The notes under the pieces are model-generated. The model was not told the origin of the DNA and ran no database searches. It was given only the letters and a program-made list of their open reading frames with translations. Position numbers and translations under genes: made by a program. A stretch of 39,653 nt of DNA, taken from contig JAIVJJ010000005.1 in the NCBI GenBank assembly GCA_020200095.1, forward strand, positions 1 to 39,653. Reading direction: 5' to 3'. This DNA comes from Acidobacteriota bacterium. GTDB taxonomy: Bacteria > Acidobacteriota > Blastocatellia > Pyrinomonadales > Pyrinomonadaceae. Shown here in pieces: positions 16,142 to 24,627 of this stretch (position 1 is its first letter; each line of letters begins with the position of its first letter).

Positions 16142-17458
16142 ATGCCGCTAAATGTCAGAAAGTTTTGCACTTCGGTTTTACTGGTTTTTATTTTTACAAT
16201 TTTTTCGCTCGCGCAAACTTCCGCTGATGTAATGCGGGACAGAGTAGCGAAAGCAAAAGCGTATATTGCCGTTAAAAATTATAATGCCGCGATATACGAA
16301 CTCGAAAACATCAGGCGTGAATCGAGCGACCCGACCGTTGGCGGTGTTATTAATGTTTTGTTGATGAATTCGTATCTCGACCAGGGCGATTACAAACGCG
16401 CTCAGGAATTCTTAAAAGAGCTTTCAAGTCCGCAAAAAGTTAATAGACAAAATGGTTCGGCGAATTATTTTACCGTTGCCGGTCAAGTCGTTAAAGGAGC
16501 GCGTAACCAGCTTGAACGTTATAAAGCACTCGGTCTTTCCGTCTCCGACCGCAATTTGCCGCTTGAAGCCATGACCGATGTTGAGAAAATGCGCGAAACA
16601 TTGGAAATGGTAGTTGAGCAATCGAAAGTTTTGAGTAAGGACAAAAATCAAACTTCTAACGCGATGGCTCTTCTGGAAGAAGCAACCAACGCGCGAAGCA
16701 GTCTGGCTCGGGATGATTTCGATGCGAAGCGTTGGAAAGACGCGACGGGCGACGCGCGTGAAATGCTCGCCAATTCAAGAAGCGTCGTCGTCAATGCGGT
16801 TGACGGCTCGACGACAAATGCGGCAAATATCAATACGGTTGCGCTTAATACGCCGTCGCCTATTCTGAACGCAACAACCCAAACAAAATCAACAACCAAT
16901 ACAACAACTTTTCAACCTGTTCCGAACTCTTCGATAAACAATTCAAACAACCAACAAACCAAACCGGATAATTCCAAACCCGTGATTGAATCTCTGGCGA
17001 AAATTGAAAAAGCAACCGCAGAAATTAAAAAGCCTGAGGAAACCCGAAAGGCAGAATCGGAAAATAAAGATGTTGCGAGAAATTCAGCGCTGCAGAGCAG
17101 AAACCGTCGCGTTGTAACTCCAAGCAATGAAAACAAAACGGAGACGCCGACAGTAGCTAACGACGCCGCGAAAAATGCCGCTCCGCTCGCGGTTGGTTCT
17201 TTACTTGAATATGCAACGCAGAAAACGAATCCGGTTTATCCGCCGGCAGCAAGAAGCATACGAATGAGCGGTGTTGTCAAAATAGAATTGGTTGTTGACG
17301 AAAAGGGACAGGTTGCCGAAGTCCAGAAAACAAGCGGACCTTCGATGCTTCAGAGAGCGGCGACCGATGCGGTAAGAAGATGGAAGTTTAAGCCATTCAC
17401 ACGCGACGGTCAGCCGATAAAAGCGACCGGCTTCGTCAGTTTTAATTTCAGCTTGTAA
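16142..17458 (+). CDS. Secreted TPR-like protein with C-terminal TonB domain
   Basis: The 438-residue product has a signal peptide (cleavage after FSLAQ), a helical TPR-like region (about residues 30-220, for example YIAVKNYNAAIYELENIRRE), a long low-complexity Asn/Thr/Lys linker (about 220-350) and a C-terminal TonB_C domain (about 355-438: NPVYPPAARSIRMSGVVKIE and AATDAVRRWKFKPFTRDGQP). In TonB itself this last domain contacts outer-membrane receptors; here there is no transmembrane anchor other than the signal peptide, a design common in Acidobacteria. An AAGGAG ribosome site lies about eight bases before the ATG. The gene appears monocistronic, closed by a hairpin at 17484. Function is unknown beyond a cell-envelope location. 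Confidence 0.8.
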   Translation: MPLNVRKFCTSVLLVFIFTIFSLAQTSADVMRDRVAKAKAYIAVKNYNAAIYELENIRRESSDPTVGGVINVLLMNSYLDQGDYKRAQEFLKELSSPQKVNRQNGSANYFTVAGQVVKGARNQLERYKALGLSVSDRNLPLEAMTDVEKMRETLEMVVEQSKVLSKDKNQTSNAMALLEEATNARSSLARDDFDAKRWKDATGDAREMLANSRSVVVNAVDGSTTNAANINTVALNTPSPILNATTQTKSTTNTTTFQPVPNSSINNSNNQQTKPDNSKPVIESLAKIEKATAEIKKPEETRKAESENKDVARNSALQSRNRRVVTPSNENKTETPTVANDAAKNAAPLAVGSLLEYATQKTNPVYPPAARSIRMSGVVKIELVVDEKGQVAEVQKTSGPSMLQRAATDAVRRWKFKPFTRDGQPIKATGFVSFNFSL

Positions 17459-17483
17459 AATAGCGACAATTTAGATTTTCCCG

Positions 17484-17520
17484 TAGGCAGTTGCTTTTTG
17501 GGCGCTGCCTAATTTGTTTC
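17484..17520 (+). terminator. Terminator after the TonB-C gene
   Basis: TAGGCAG pairs with CTGCCTA around a loop that adds GC/GC pairing, followed by ATTTGTTTC. It lies between the convergent TonB-C gene and the minus-strand gene ending at 17556, so it may serve both. Confidence 0.6.
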
Positions 17521-17555
17521 ATTAGTTGAAAAACCCGATAAATTCTATCTTTGGT

Positions 17556-18392
17556 TCATTGGTTTTCCAGAACAGTTTGTTGTTGCAATAATTCTTGAAT
17601 CTCGTCTATATAGTCTCGCACCTTGTCGGCAAAAATAAAATCTCTGTCGTTTTCCAGTCTTATCAAATTTTTCAATGCCTGCTGGTACTGCTTCTGATTA
17701 AAATGTGATTCGCCCAGTAGGAAAGAAGCGCTTTTCGCATAAGGCGTGTTCGGGTGCGTTACAGTTAGCGTTTCCAGAATACCTTTCGCTTTATCGAATT
17801 TGTGACCGCTAAACAGAAAATCTTCAAACGAGTTGTTTTTTATCAAATTGTAGGCGTTGTGGTCTGCTCCGGTTGGCATTTTTATTTCGACAGTTACTTT
17901 GTTCGACTCTATGTATTGTGATCCGTCGTTATTGGTAAGCCCGGCTTGTATTTCGTAAGTTCCCGGCTCAGGAAAATACCTATGTAAACCAATCGTTATC
18001 CAGCCCTTTGTTTCGCAGCTTTCTCCCGGAGCTAGTTTAACGTTGAAGAAAACAGCGTAATGAAGTAATGCACTTTGCCTACCAATTGGCACTTTTTCAT
18101 TGCTGCCAATTTTTTTGGCAAATAAACGAAAAGGAGTAAAACCAAAAACGATTGCTTTGTAGCCCATAGCTAGCTGATTAGTTTTATTACTCTGCCTGAT
18201 AACTATTGGAATCGGTTGAAGCGAGAGCACAGTCCTTTCCGGCACAACTATTTCAAGGGTTAAATCAGTAAACGGTCGAACTTCCTCATTGGATTGTTCT
18301 ACAGGATTGGTCTGCGCTGAAACAGCAACAACGCCTTGCAAAAACACGAGCGAAAGAAAAATATGAAATACAAAATAACTTTTTTGTAACAT
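17556..18392 (-). CDS. Secreted protein of unknown function, beta domain plus TPR-like tail
   Basis: The 278-residue product has a signal peptide (hydrophobic core FHIFLSLVFLQGVVAVSAQ). Residues of about 35-170 look like an immunoglobulin-type beta domain (LTLEIVVPERTVLSLQPIPI, EPGTYEIQAGLTNNDG), and the C-terminal 100 residues look like TPR or Sel1-type helices (SASFLLGESHFNQKQYQQAL). I do not recognise the family. It lies after the pseudopilin gene on the same strand, about 160 bases away, so it may belong to the pilus-like cluster, but it could equally be a separate unit. Codon use is slightly more AT-rich than neighbours. Confidence 0.7.
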   Translation of the reverse strand: MLQKSYFVFHIFLSLVFLQGVVAVSAQTNPVEQSNEEVRPFTDLTLEIVVPERTVLSLQPIPIVIRQSNKTNQLAMGYKAIVFGFTPFRLFAKKIGSNEKVPIGRQSALLHYAVFFNVKLAPGESCETKGWITIGLHRYFPEPGTYEIQAGLTNNDGSQYIESNKVTVEIKMPTGADHNAYNLIKNNSFEDFLFSGHKFDKAKGILETLTVTHPNTPYAKSASFLLGESHFNQKQYQQALKNLIRLENDRDFIFADKVRDYIDEIQELLQQQTVLENQ

Positions 18393-18554
18393 GAAATTTT
18401 GCTCCTTTATCCTGACTTCTAATGGTTGTTCCGTTTCATCCGAATTAAAACTGATACACAGCCGAAGTTTTATTTTTGAATTCTGATATGCGGAACTGTG
18501 AGTAATTAAATGACGGGCGGTATTTGTGGATTCTCGTCTCTGTTTGAAGAAAAT

Positions 18555-19298
18555 TTACCGCTTGTTTGCTGGTCTGTTTGAGTTTCTGTTTTCCCGCCTT
18601 TGCTCTGTATTTCCGAAATTTATTCCCCCGCCCAAATTCATCGCATTTGTGCCCGAACCTCGAAAAAGTGGTGTGAAAACCCATTTGCTGTGATTTTCAA
18701 GACCGTAATAAGCAATAACGGATGTGCCGCGACTTTGGCTGGCGACGCCGATAAAGGGCGTCTTGTCGGTCGCAACTTCTATTTCTTCTTCAGCATCATC
18801 CTTTATTTCTTCCTCCGTTTGAGCGTTGATGATATTAACGAGCGGAAGCGCATATCGGTCGAAAAGTTGGCGCGGTTCAGGACTCGGAGGAAGAACTCCA
18901 TTGTTATAAATTTGGACGCGCATTCCAAAATTTAAAAACGCCTTACTGTCGAATTTAATAAGCCGCCATCTTCCATCTTCCGAAAGCGGGTCAATTGCCG
19001 CCGAAGGTCTTAAAATTTGCCGCTTTTTTGTGCCTTGTGGAAGTCCTTCAAGTAATTCATCTATCGAATCAGGAAGCTTTGCTCCCCGGTAAAATAAAAC
19101 ATATTGCCGAATTGCATCTGCAACTTCTTCGCCTCGCCGGATTGTTTCAAGTTCCTTTTCACGCTGCACGCCTTGTTGGACTGTAGGCGCAACAGCTAGG
19201 AGCGCGATGGCAAAAAGTGTCATTACTGCCAAAACGGCAATTAAAGACATACCGCTTTGCGATTCTGAATTTTGGATTTTGGATTTTGGATTGGTCAT
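18555..19298 (-). CDS. Type II secretion / type IV pilus pseudopilin-like protein
   Basis: The 247-residue protein has a prepilin-like N terminus: a short hydrophilic leader ending SQSG, then MSLIAVLAVMTLFAIALLAV, a class III hydrophobic helix. The usual glutamate at mature position 5 is replaced by alanine, as in minor pseudopilins of the GspK type. The body contains QQGVQREKELETIRRGEEVADAIRQY and an acidic loop, then a Gly/Asn/Arg-rich tail. The leader itself (MTNPKSKIQNSESQ) is encoded by a tandem CCAAAAT repeat. It lies downstream of pilN, pilO and the PilP-like gene on the same strand and is likely assembled or processed with them. Specific subunit identity is not settled. Confidence 0.75.
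   Translation of the reverse strand: MTNPKSKIQNSESQSGMSLIAVLAVMTLFAIALLAVAPTVQQGVQREKELETIRRGEEVADAIRQYVLFYRGAKLPDSIDELLEGLPQGTKKRQILRPSAAIDPLSEDGRWRLIKFDSKAFLNFGMRVQIYNNGVLPPSPEPRQLFDRYALPLVNIINAQTEEEIKDDAEEEIEVATDKTPFIGVASQSRGTSVIAYYGLENHSKWVFTPLFRGSGTNAMNLGGGINFGNTEQRRENRNSNRPANKR
19262..19298 (-). repeat. Tandem CCAAAAT words encoding the prepilin leader
   Basis: On the minus strand the unit ATCCAAA is repeated about three times (ATCCAAAATCCAAAATCC), then changes to AATTCAGAATCG. It encodes the Pro/Lys/Ser/Asn leader of the pseudopilin. It resembles the short-word intergenic repeats and continues upstream into noncoding sequence. Confidence 0.6.
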
Positions 19299-19355
19299 CA
19301 GAGTTCAGCTTTCAACTCTCGTAATTCGTAACTTTCCTATCGTCTGACCACTTTT

Positions 19356-20456
19356 TTAATTGTTATCATCATCGTCATCATCCTTATTCGGAGGTGGCGG
19401 CTGCGGCACATTTTGACGCTGAATAGTTCCCGGAATACCCGGAATACCCTGAATTTCTCCTTGCGGCGGAATATAAACCGGCTGATTCGGATTATATTGG
19501 TTATTATTTATTCCTCTATTCCGAAAACCGTCGGGAGAATTAAGGGAAGGCACATTTACTGACGCGCTTTGTCCGGGTTCGGGACGATAAAGCGGTAGTC
19601 GGTGGCGGAAACCTAAACTTGCGTCTTCCAAAATAACGTCATCTTTTGAAATACTTATTACTCTAAAACGTCCGCTTACCGTGTCATTCAAACGCGCGCC
19701 AAATTCCATGCTTTTGTCTTTTTCACGAAAATACGCCGTATTGTTATTATTACGCTGTGAAAGCTTCGCGCCGATATACAGCAGTTGCGGTTTCGGCTGA
19801 GGCTGCACGTTGAGCAAAACCTGATTTGAATAAAGCTTGCCGTTCGGCGTAACCACCATAATTTGTTTCGGACCTTCGCCAGAAATCAAATTTGAAGGAA
19901 TCTCCGCCACAAGTTGCTGGGGACTGATATAGGTTGTCGGCAGCTGACTTCCGTTAAATAAAATTACCGAGTCGGGCGTAAATTTATCGCCGTTGACTTC
20001 CATACGGAAAGTTTTCGAGCCGGCATAAACTTCCTGCGGCGTTACGGAACCAATCAAAAGCGGCGGCGTAGGGGTTGGTGGAGGTGGTGGTACTGGCGTC
20101 GCCGGTTTTACAACCGGAATTGGTGCAACATATGGAGTCGGCGGCGGCGGTTCGTAAAAAGCAAAAATATTTCTGCCCGCGTCCGGTGCGTAAAACGCTC
20201 CCGGTTCATACTTAACCGGCGTGGTTGTATATTCAAAATTTACTTCTTCACTGTTTGGAAGCGCGGCAGCATCAGAACTGGTTTTCGGCGAAGTTGTCGG
20301 AGTTGGCGAAGCCGTAACGGTAACGGAAGTTTTGCGACCCGGATTATACAATCCGATTATGTTGTAACCGATTGTTAACACAGCCATACCGCCCAAAACC
20401 ATCGCTGCGATGATTTTGTTTTTTTCCGCCGGACTTTTTCCTTCAAATAATTTCAT
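19356..20456 (-). CDS. Pilus assembly protein with IPT/TIG domain and PilP-like C terminus
   Basis: The 366-residue protein has a short cytoplasmic N terminus, one membrane helix (about residues 16-34, AAMVLGGMAVLTIGYNIIGL), a Pro-rich linker (PPPPPTPTPP), an IPT/TIG beta domain (about 130-215: IGSVTPQEVYAGSKTFRMEV ... VVTPNGKLYSNQ) and a C-terminal region whose KDDVILEDASLGFRHRLPLY resembles the PilP/GspC inner-membrane scaffold fold. The tail is Pro/Asn/Asp-rich. It follows pilO by about 20 bases on the same strand, the place where pilP normally lies. The assignment as a PilP functional equivalent is inference from position and architecture. Confidence 0.65.
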   Translation of the reverse strand: MKLFEGKSPAEKNKIIAAMVLGGMAVLTIGYNIIGLYNPGRKTSVTVTASPTPTTSPKTSSDAAALPNSEEVNFEYTTTPVKYEPGAFYAPDAGRNIFAFYEPPPPTPYVAPIPVVKPATPVPPPPPTPTPPLLIGSVTPQEVYAGSKTFRMEVNGDKFTPDSVILFNGSQLPTTYISPQQLVAEIPSNLISGEGPKQIMVVTPNGKLYSNQVLLNVQPQPKPQLLYIGAKLSQRNNNNTAYFREKDKSMEFGARLNDTVSGRFRVISISKDDVILEDASLGFRHRLPLYRPEPGQSASVNVPSLNSPDGFRNRGINNNQYNPNQPVYIPPQGEIQGIPGIPGTIQRQNVPQPPPPNKDDDDDDNN

Positions 20457-20477
20457 TGCTTGTTAATCGCCAAAAAT

Positions 20478-21506
20478 TTATTGACTCTCGGTTACCGTTT
20501 CAATCGGTCGAAAATTAGGACGGCGGAAATATGCCGCCATTTCAAGGCGCAAACTTACGGTTTCGCCATGCGTTTTGCCGCGCACGGCTTTTTTTGTCGC
20601 TGTTATTGTCTGCGCTTGCGGCACGGTTTGAACAGTTGCCGGACCTTGCGGTAGTCCAGCGGCATCGTTGGGATTTATTTTTACGGTATCAATAGAAGCG
20701 CGTGTAACGCCGGTTTGCGTCTGTTTATCTTTTTCATCGTTTTCCGCCGGTCCAAGTTCAACTGCGCTGATGACAACAAAATTGTTGCCGGTTTCGATTT
20801 CTCTGATGAAGCGGCGCAAATTTTGATACGAACCTTCAAGCGTCATCGTTGCGTAAACGCCGGGAAAAAGGCTTTGAAATTTTGTTCTGCCGCGCTCGGC
20901 TTCGCTTTCCTGACGGCGATTACTACCGGAAATCTCCAGCGGCGCAAAATCAGGTCCGGTTGTATTGACCAAACCATAAGCGCCGATTAAACCGTTTATG
21001 CGTTGGTAAAGAGAAGTTCTGCCAATTGTTGCAACGGGCAAAAATCTGGTCTCAAAATCATTAACGCTCGTCATCAGCTCCGCGACGCGCGCCTCAGTCG
21101 TCGTAATCGTTCCATATTTATTTCGCGCCGACATCAATTCCGTTTCCAGACGGTCGCGCTCAGCTTTGTTTTTTTCGAGTTCTTTTTGCGCGGGTAAAAC
21201 TACTAAAACTACTAAAATAACAACCGCTAAAATTGCCAGAAGTCCTAAACCGACCGTTGCGATTTCAGACTGTCCCCACATACCGGCGTACACTTTGCGC
21301 GGGCGGTTTTTCGGGGCAATGTCAATCTTTGGTGACTTGTCAATAATAATAGTTTCGTCTTCGGTCAACAAAACCGTGCGGTTTTCTTCTTCGACGACAA
21401 CGGCGGAATCTCTTGTTGTTCCGTACTCATTAACAACAATTTCAGGTTGTTTTGTCGCATCTTCTGCATTTTCATCAGAAATTTTTGGATTGAGGTCTTC
21501 GTTCAT
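20478..21506 (-). CDS. pilO: PilO-like inner-membrane pilus assembly protein
   Basis: PilO pairs with PilN to form the periplasmic part of the alignment complex that links the pilus motor to the secretin. The 342-residue product has a long acidic cytoplasmic N terminus (about 80 residues, longer than usual), one membrane helix (VGLGLLAILAVVILVVLVVLP), a coiled coil (EKNKAERDRLETELMSARNK) and a ferredoxin-like domain containing GVYATMTLEGSYQNLRRFIR and ISAVELGPAEND. The start directly follows the pilN stop with no gap. Family assignment rests on this architecture and on the adjacent PilN. Confidence 0.8.
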   Translation of the reverse strand: MNEDLNPKISDENAEDATKQPEIVVNEYGTTRDSAVVVEEENRTVLLTEDETIIIDKSPKIDIAPKNRPRKVYAGMWGQSEIATVGLGLLAILAVVILVVLVVLPAQKELEKNKAERDRLETELMSARNKYGTITTTEARVAELMTSVNDFETRFLPVATIGRTSLYQRINGLIGAYGLVNTTGPDFAPLEISGSNRRQESEAERGRTKFQSLFPGVYATMTLEGSYQNLRRFIREIETGNNFVVISAVELGPAENDEKDKQTQTGVTRASIDTVKINPNDAAGLPQGPATVQTVPQAQTITATKKAVRGKTHGETVSLRLEMAAYFRRPNFRPIETVTESQ

Positions 21507-22127
21507 TTACTCGGTGCCTCCTTGCTGCGTTTGCGCAACATCAGTCGGCGTGTTTGAATAACCGGAGCGCGGCGTGTAAATAAGACGCAAAGAATATTCG
21601 GAATAAGTTATACTCTCGGTTTTCTGCAAATCCTGTCCGCGCAGCTCGGCTTGGAAAATGCCTGAATTGTTCATATTTTCAATCATCGTCATTACGCTTT
21701 GATAATCGCGGCTCAAAACGGCGAACTCGAGTTCGGCTCTCGTTTTATCCGCGTCCTTATAGACGTTTTGAACGGAAATGCGCGAGGCGCTGACGCTGCC
21801 CGGCAAAACCGCTTCCAAATCGGCAAAAAGGCGTGACCAGCCAAAAGTTTTGTCGGCGACAAGTTTGTGCGCGGCAACAAGAAGCGCGCTTTGTTCGGGC
21901 GATAATTGTTGCTGCACTAATTCGCCTTTACCTTTTAATGTTTTGAGCTCGTCTTCCATTAGCGCAATTTCACTCTTGGCAATTTCGTTTTTGGCGGTAA
22001 TGTCGCGCAACTTGGCAAAACTAAGAGTTCCGCCCGAAACGGCTAAAGCCAAAAGCAAAAGAGCAACCAAATACGGTAAAGTTCGATTGCGGAAGGGTCT
22101 GCTGGCAAGATTGAGTTTGGTAATCAC
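21507..22127 (-). CDS. pilN: PilN-like inner-membrane pilus assembly protein
   Basis: The 206-residue protein has the PilN layout: a short N terminus TKLNLASRPFRNR that in PilN binds PilM, one membrane helix (PYLVALLLLALAVSGGTLSFA), a coiled coil and a ferredoxin-like domain (PGSVSASRISVQNVY, ELEFAVLSRDYQSVMTMIEN). The start is a GTG at 22127 with no strong ribosome site. pilM, which normally precedes pilN, is not present; instead a 438-base noncoding region lies upstream. This is the first gene of the minus-strand run pilN-pilO-PilP-like-pseudopilin. Confidence 0.82.
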   Translation of the reverse strand: MITKLNLASRPFRNRTLPYLVALLLLALAVSGGTLSFAKLRDITAKNEIAKSEIALMEDELKTLKGKGELVQQQLSPEQSALLVAAHKLVADKTFGWSRLFADLEAVLPGSVSASRISVQNVYKDADKTRAELEFAVLSRDYQSVMTMIENMNNSGIFQAELRGQDLQKTESITYSEYSLRLIYTPRSGYSNTPTDVAQTQQGGTE

Positions 22128-22140
22128 TTTTTTAATTTGA

Positions 22141-22212
22141 AGTTCAAAATTTCAAGTTCAAGGTTATAAAGTAAGGTTCTGACCTTAAACTTGTAACTTT
22201 GAACTGTTTTCC
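22141..22212. repeat. Intergenic inverted repeat, AGTTCAAA word
   Basis: AGTTCAAA and TTTGAACT bound the element; inner pairs include AAGGT/ACCTT and repeated TTCAAG words. It lies immediately upstream of pilN. Confidence 0.65.
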
Positions 22213-22565
22213 AGTCTAGCACGAAAAAATTAGATTGTCGTTTGTCCCTCGTCCGTTGTCTATGGTTAATTGCCAATGGGCTAATTGGGGAATTTTTTAA
22301 TAATTTTCAATGCAAATAAAGACCAAGACGCATAAAACATTGCTTTCACGTTAGAGGGAAAATAAAAGTTGCAAAATCTTATTTTCCGGCACCTTGGCAA
22401 AAGTTTATTCACGCCTTCAGGTTTTAGAATAGAATATTTTAGCCGAAATTTGCTAGAGTTTTATTAATCGGTTAATTTAACCGTTTCAGATAGCAAAAAA
22501 AATTCGCGGTTTTAGATAGTGCGGCTTCACAATTAACGATTCCAGCTACCTGGATTATTTACTCA
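22213..22565. other. Noncoding region between pilN and the heptosyltransferase gene
   Basis: About 350 bases without a credible ORF on either strand. It holds the palindrome at 22469-22483 and an AT-rich stretch before the heptosyltransferase gene. No terminator, tRNA or consensus promoter could be fixed with confidence; divergent promoters for pilN and the glycosyltransferase are expected here. Confidence 0.6.
22469..22483. promoter_or_regulatory. Palindrome CGGTTAA-T-TTAACCG, possible operator
   Basis: A perfect palindrome with 7-base arms and a one-base centre lies about 85 bases before the heptosyltransferase start. Its position in a divergent intergenic region suits a transcription factor site; no regulator is identified. 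Confidence 0.35.
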
Positions 22566-23645
22566 ATGATGAAAATTCTCATTGTTAAACTCAGCAGCAT
22601 CGGTGACATTGTTCACACTTTGCCAACACTTGCGGTAATTTCACGCGCTTTACCCGAAGCGGAAATATCGTGGGCAGTTGAAAAATCTTCAGCAGAAATT
22701 TTGCGAAATAACGAATTAATAAAAAATCTTATCGAAATTGACACGCGCTCATTAAGACGCGGCAAAACAACCGAAAACATTTTAGCTGAAACAAGCAGAC
22801 AATTTCGCGGGCTGCGCAGTTTCGATTTCGATGTTGCGCTCGATTTTCAAGGGCTTTTGAAATCTGCCGCCGTAGCAACATTTGCAAAAGCGACGCAGCG
22901 TTACGGGTTTTCCAAGCAAAATTTGCGCGAGCCTGCCAGCCGCTTTCTTTTGACTGATATGATTAAGGTCGAAAAAAATTTGCACGTTATTAGAAAAAAT
23001 TTAACCTTAGCAAAAGAGGCTCTAAAAATTTCCGTCCCCGAAAATGATTTTGCCTTCCCGATTTTTACTCGGACAGAACATAAAAAGGAAGCTGAAGAAA
23101 TTATAAAACGGGCAGGCGAAAATTTTGCGATTTTGAATCCGGCAGGCGGTTGGACGACAAAACTCTGGCACGCTGAAAAATTCGCGGCGTTAGCAGATAA
23201 AATTTGGGAAGAAAAAGGATTTACCTCCGTTATTACGACTGCGCCGAATGAAAAAGATTTGGCGGAAAAGGTTTTGCAAAATTGCAAATCCGGCAAAGTT
23301 TTTCTTGCTCAACCGAGCTTGAAAGGTTTTTACGAACTGGCTAAACGAGCCAAATTTTATGTCGGTGGCGACACCGCGCCAACACATCTCGCAGTCGCGG
23401 CAAAAACGCCGATTGTCGGCATTTTCGGTCCGACCGAGTGGTGGCGCAACGGAAGTCCGAACGCCGATGATATCTGCATCGAAAGAAGCGATATTTCTTG
23501 CCGGGAAGATTGCCACCGCCGCGCTTGCGAGAATTGGATTTGTATGGACATCGAAGTTGAAACCGTTTTGCAGGCAATACAAAAAAGATTAGAATTAGCC
23601 GAACAAAATGTCTCTAGCCGTTTCTCAAAAATTGATTTGTCCTAA
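22566..23645 (+). CDS. waaC: Lipopolysaccharide heptosyltransferase (GT9 family, WaaC-like)
   Basis: GT9 heptosyltransferases add heptose to the inner core of LPS on the cytoplasmic face. The 359-residue product opens with KILIVKLSSIGDIVHTLPTL, the family start, has ALDFQGLLKSA, LNPAGGWTTKLWHAEKFAAL and the C-terminal donor-site block YVGGDTAPTHLAVAAKTP followed by IFGPTEWWRNGS. A Cys-rich stretch (DISCREDCHRRACENWICM) closes the protein, a common feature of this family. The GWTTKLW segment favours WaaC over WaaF. Two adjacent start codons (ATGATG at 22566) are available. Presence of this enzyme indicates a Gram-negative outer membrane. Confidence 0.9.
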   Translation: MMKILIVKLSSIGDIVHTLPTLAVISRALPEAEISWAVEKSSAEILRNNELIKNLIEIDTRSLRRGKTTENILAETSRQFRGLRSFDFDVALDFQGLLKSAAVATFAKATQRYGFSKQNLREPASRFLLTDMIKVEKNLHVIRKNLTLAKEALKISVPENDFAFPIFTRTEHKKEAEEIIKRAGENFAILNPAGGWTTKLWHAEKFAALADKIWEEKGFTSVITTAPNEKDLAEKVLQNCKSGKVFLAQPSLKGFYELAKRAKFYVGGDTAPTHLAVAAKTPIVGIFGPTEWWRNGSPNADDICIERSDISCREDCHRRACENWICMDIEVETVLQAIQKRLELAEQNVSSRFSKIDLS

Positions 23646-23848
23646 AACTGAAGGTATGAAATACGCCGGTTAAAAGCTAAAATTTTTGCCGTATATTTTG
23701 CAGCCTGCTCACAAAGTAAATCCGAAAACTGTGAAGTAGATTATAAAAAAACGTAGTGGCAACAATGCGTTGGACAAACGAATGAACGCGGGAGACGCAA
23801 AACGGTAATCAGGAATACTTATTTTTAATTGAAAGAAAATAAACCGAA

Positions 23849-24397
23849 TTGAGTTTGAAAAATAAAAGAATTTTACAAAGAATGCGCGTGCCGCTCGGAT
23901 TTTTGTTCGGCATCGTTTTCCTCATTTTCGCGCGTCCCGAACTGCTGACTTTGACAATCGGCGGGGCTATCGCGCTGGTCGGACTTTTAATTCGCGCTTG
24001 GGCTTCGGGTCATATTCGCAAAAATCAAAATCTAGCCGTTTCCGGTCCTTACGCCTATACGCGAAATCCACTTTATCTAGGAAGTTTTATCTTAGGTTTG
24101 GGTTTTGTGATCGCTTCAGGCATCTGGTGGCTTTCGCTTATTTTCGTTGCCCTGTTCTTAGGTATCTATTTGCCTGTAATGCGCGTCGAAGCCAGCGATT
24201 TGACGCAACTTTTCGGCGAAGAATACGAAGAATACGCCCGAAAAGTGCCGATTTTTTTTCCGCGCATTACAGCTTACAAAGCAATTGATGAAAAATTCGA
24301 CATTAATTTGTATATGCGTTACCGCGAATATCGGGCTGCTTTAGGACTGATTTTCGCGTGGTCAATTTTATTAGCGAAAGCGATTTTTCTAAAATGA
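23849..24397 (+). CDS. Isoprenylcysteine carboxyl methyltransferase-like membrane protein
   Basis: The 182-residue protein has about four hydrophobic segments and the ICMT/PEMT-type motif: GPYAYTRNPLYLGSFILGLG, followed near the C terminus by EASDLTQLFGEEYEEYARKV. Bacterial members methylate lipids or other small hydrophobic substrates with SAM; the substrate here is unknown. The ORF-track start is a TTG at 23849; an ATG at 23882 (MRVPLGFLFG) is an equally possible start since neither has a clear ribosome site. It lies about 200 bases after the heptosyltransferase gene, so a lipid or envelope role is plausible but not shown. Confidence 0.8.
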   Translation: MSLKNKRILQRMRVPLGFLFGIVFLIFARPELLTLTIGGAIALVGLLIRAWASGHIRKNQNLAVSGPYAYTRNPLYLGSFILGLGFVIASGIWWLSLIFVALFLGIYLPVMRVEASDLTQLFGEEYEEYARKVPIFFPRITAYKAIDEKFDINLYMRYREYRAALGLIFAWSILLAKAIFLK

Positions 24398-24462
24398 TTG
24401 AGAAGGAAATTTAAAGCACCGAGGAGCAGAATGTAGAGTCAGCAGATTTTATAATTTTGAGT

Positions 24463-24530
24463 TTTCAATGTTGAATTTTGAATTGAAATTTAATCTCAAT
24501 AATCAAAATTTCAACACTTACAATTTATTT
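24463..24530. repeat. Intergenic inverted repeat, TTGAATTTTGA word
   Basis: TGTTGAATTTTGA on the left faces TCAAAATTTCAACA on the right, with one mismatch and an AT-rich centre. It lies between the ICMT-like and DUF3108 genes. Confidence 0.6.
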
Positions 24531-24627
24531 ATTCCGCCGAGTTCGTATTTAAATTCTCTTAAAAAATCTTCGCGTCTTCTCGTAAAAAAATTCTTTGTTT
24601 AAGAAATTTCCTGTTAAAATGGTAACA

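Noticed and set aside
18445-18684. 79-residue ORF overlapping the pseudopilin end
   Set aside because: It is out of frame with the pseudopilin, overlaps its coding sequence and has no ribosome site or protein-like composition.
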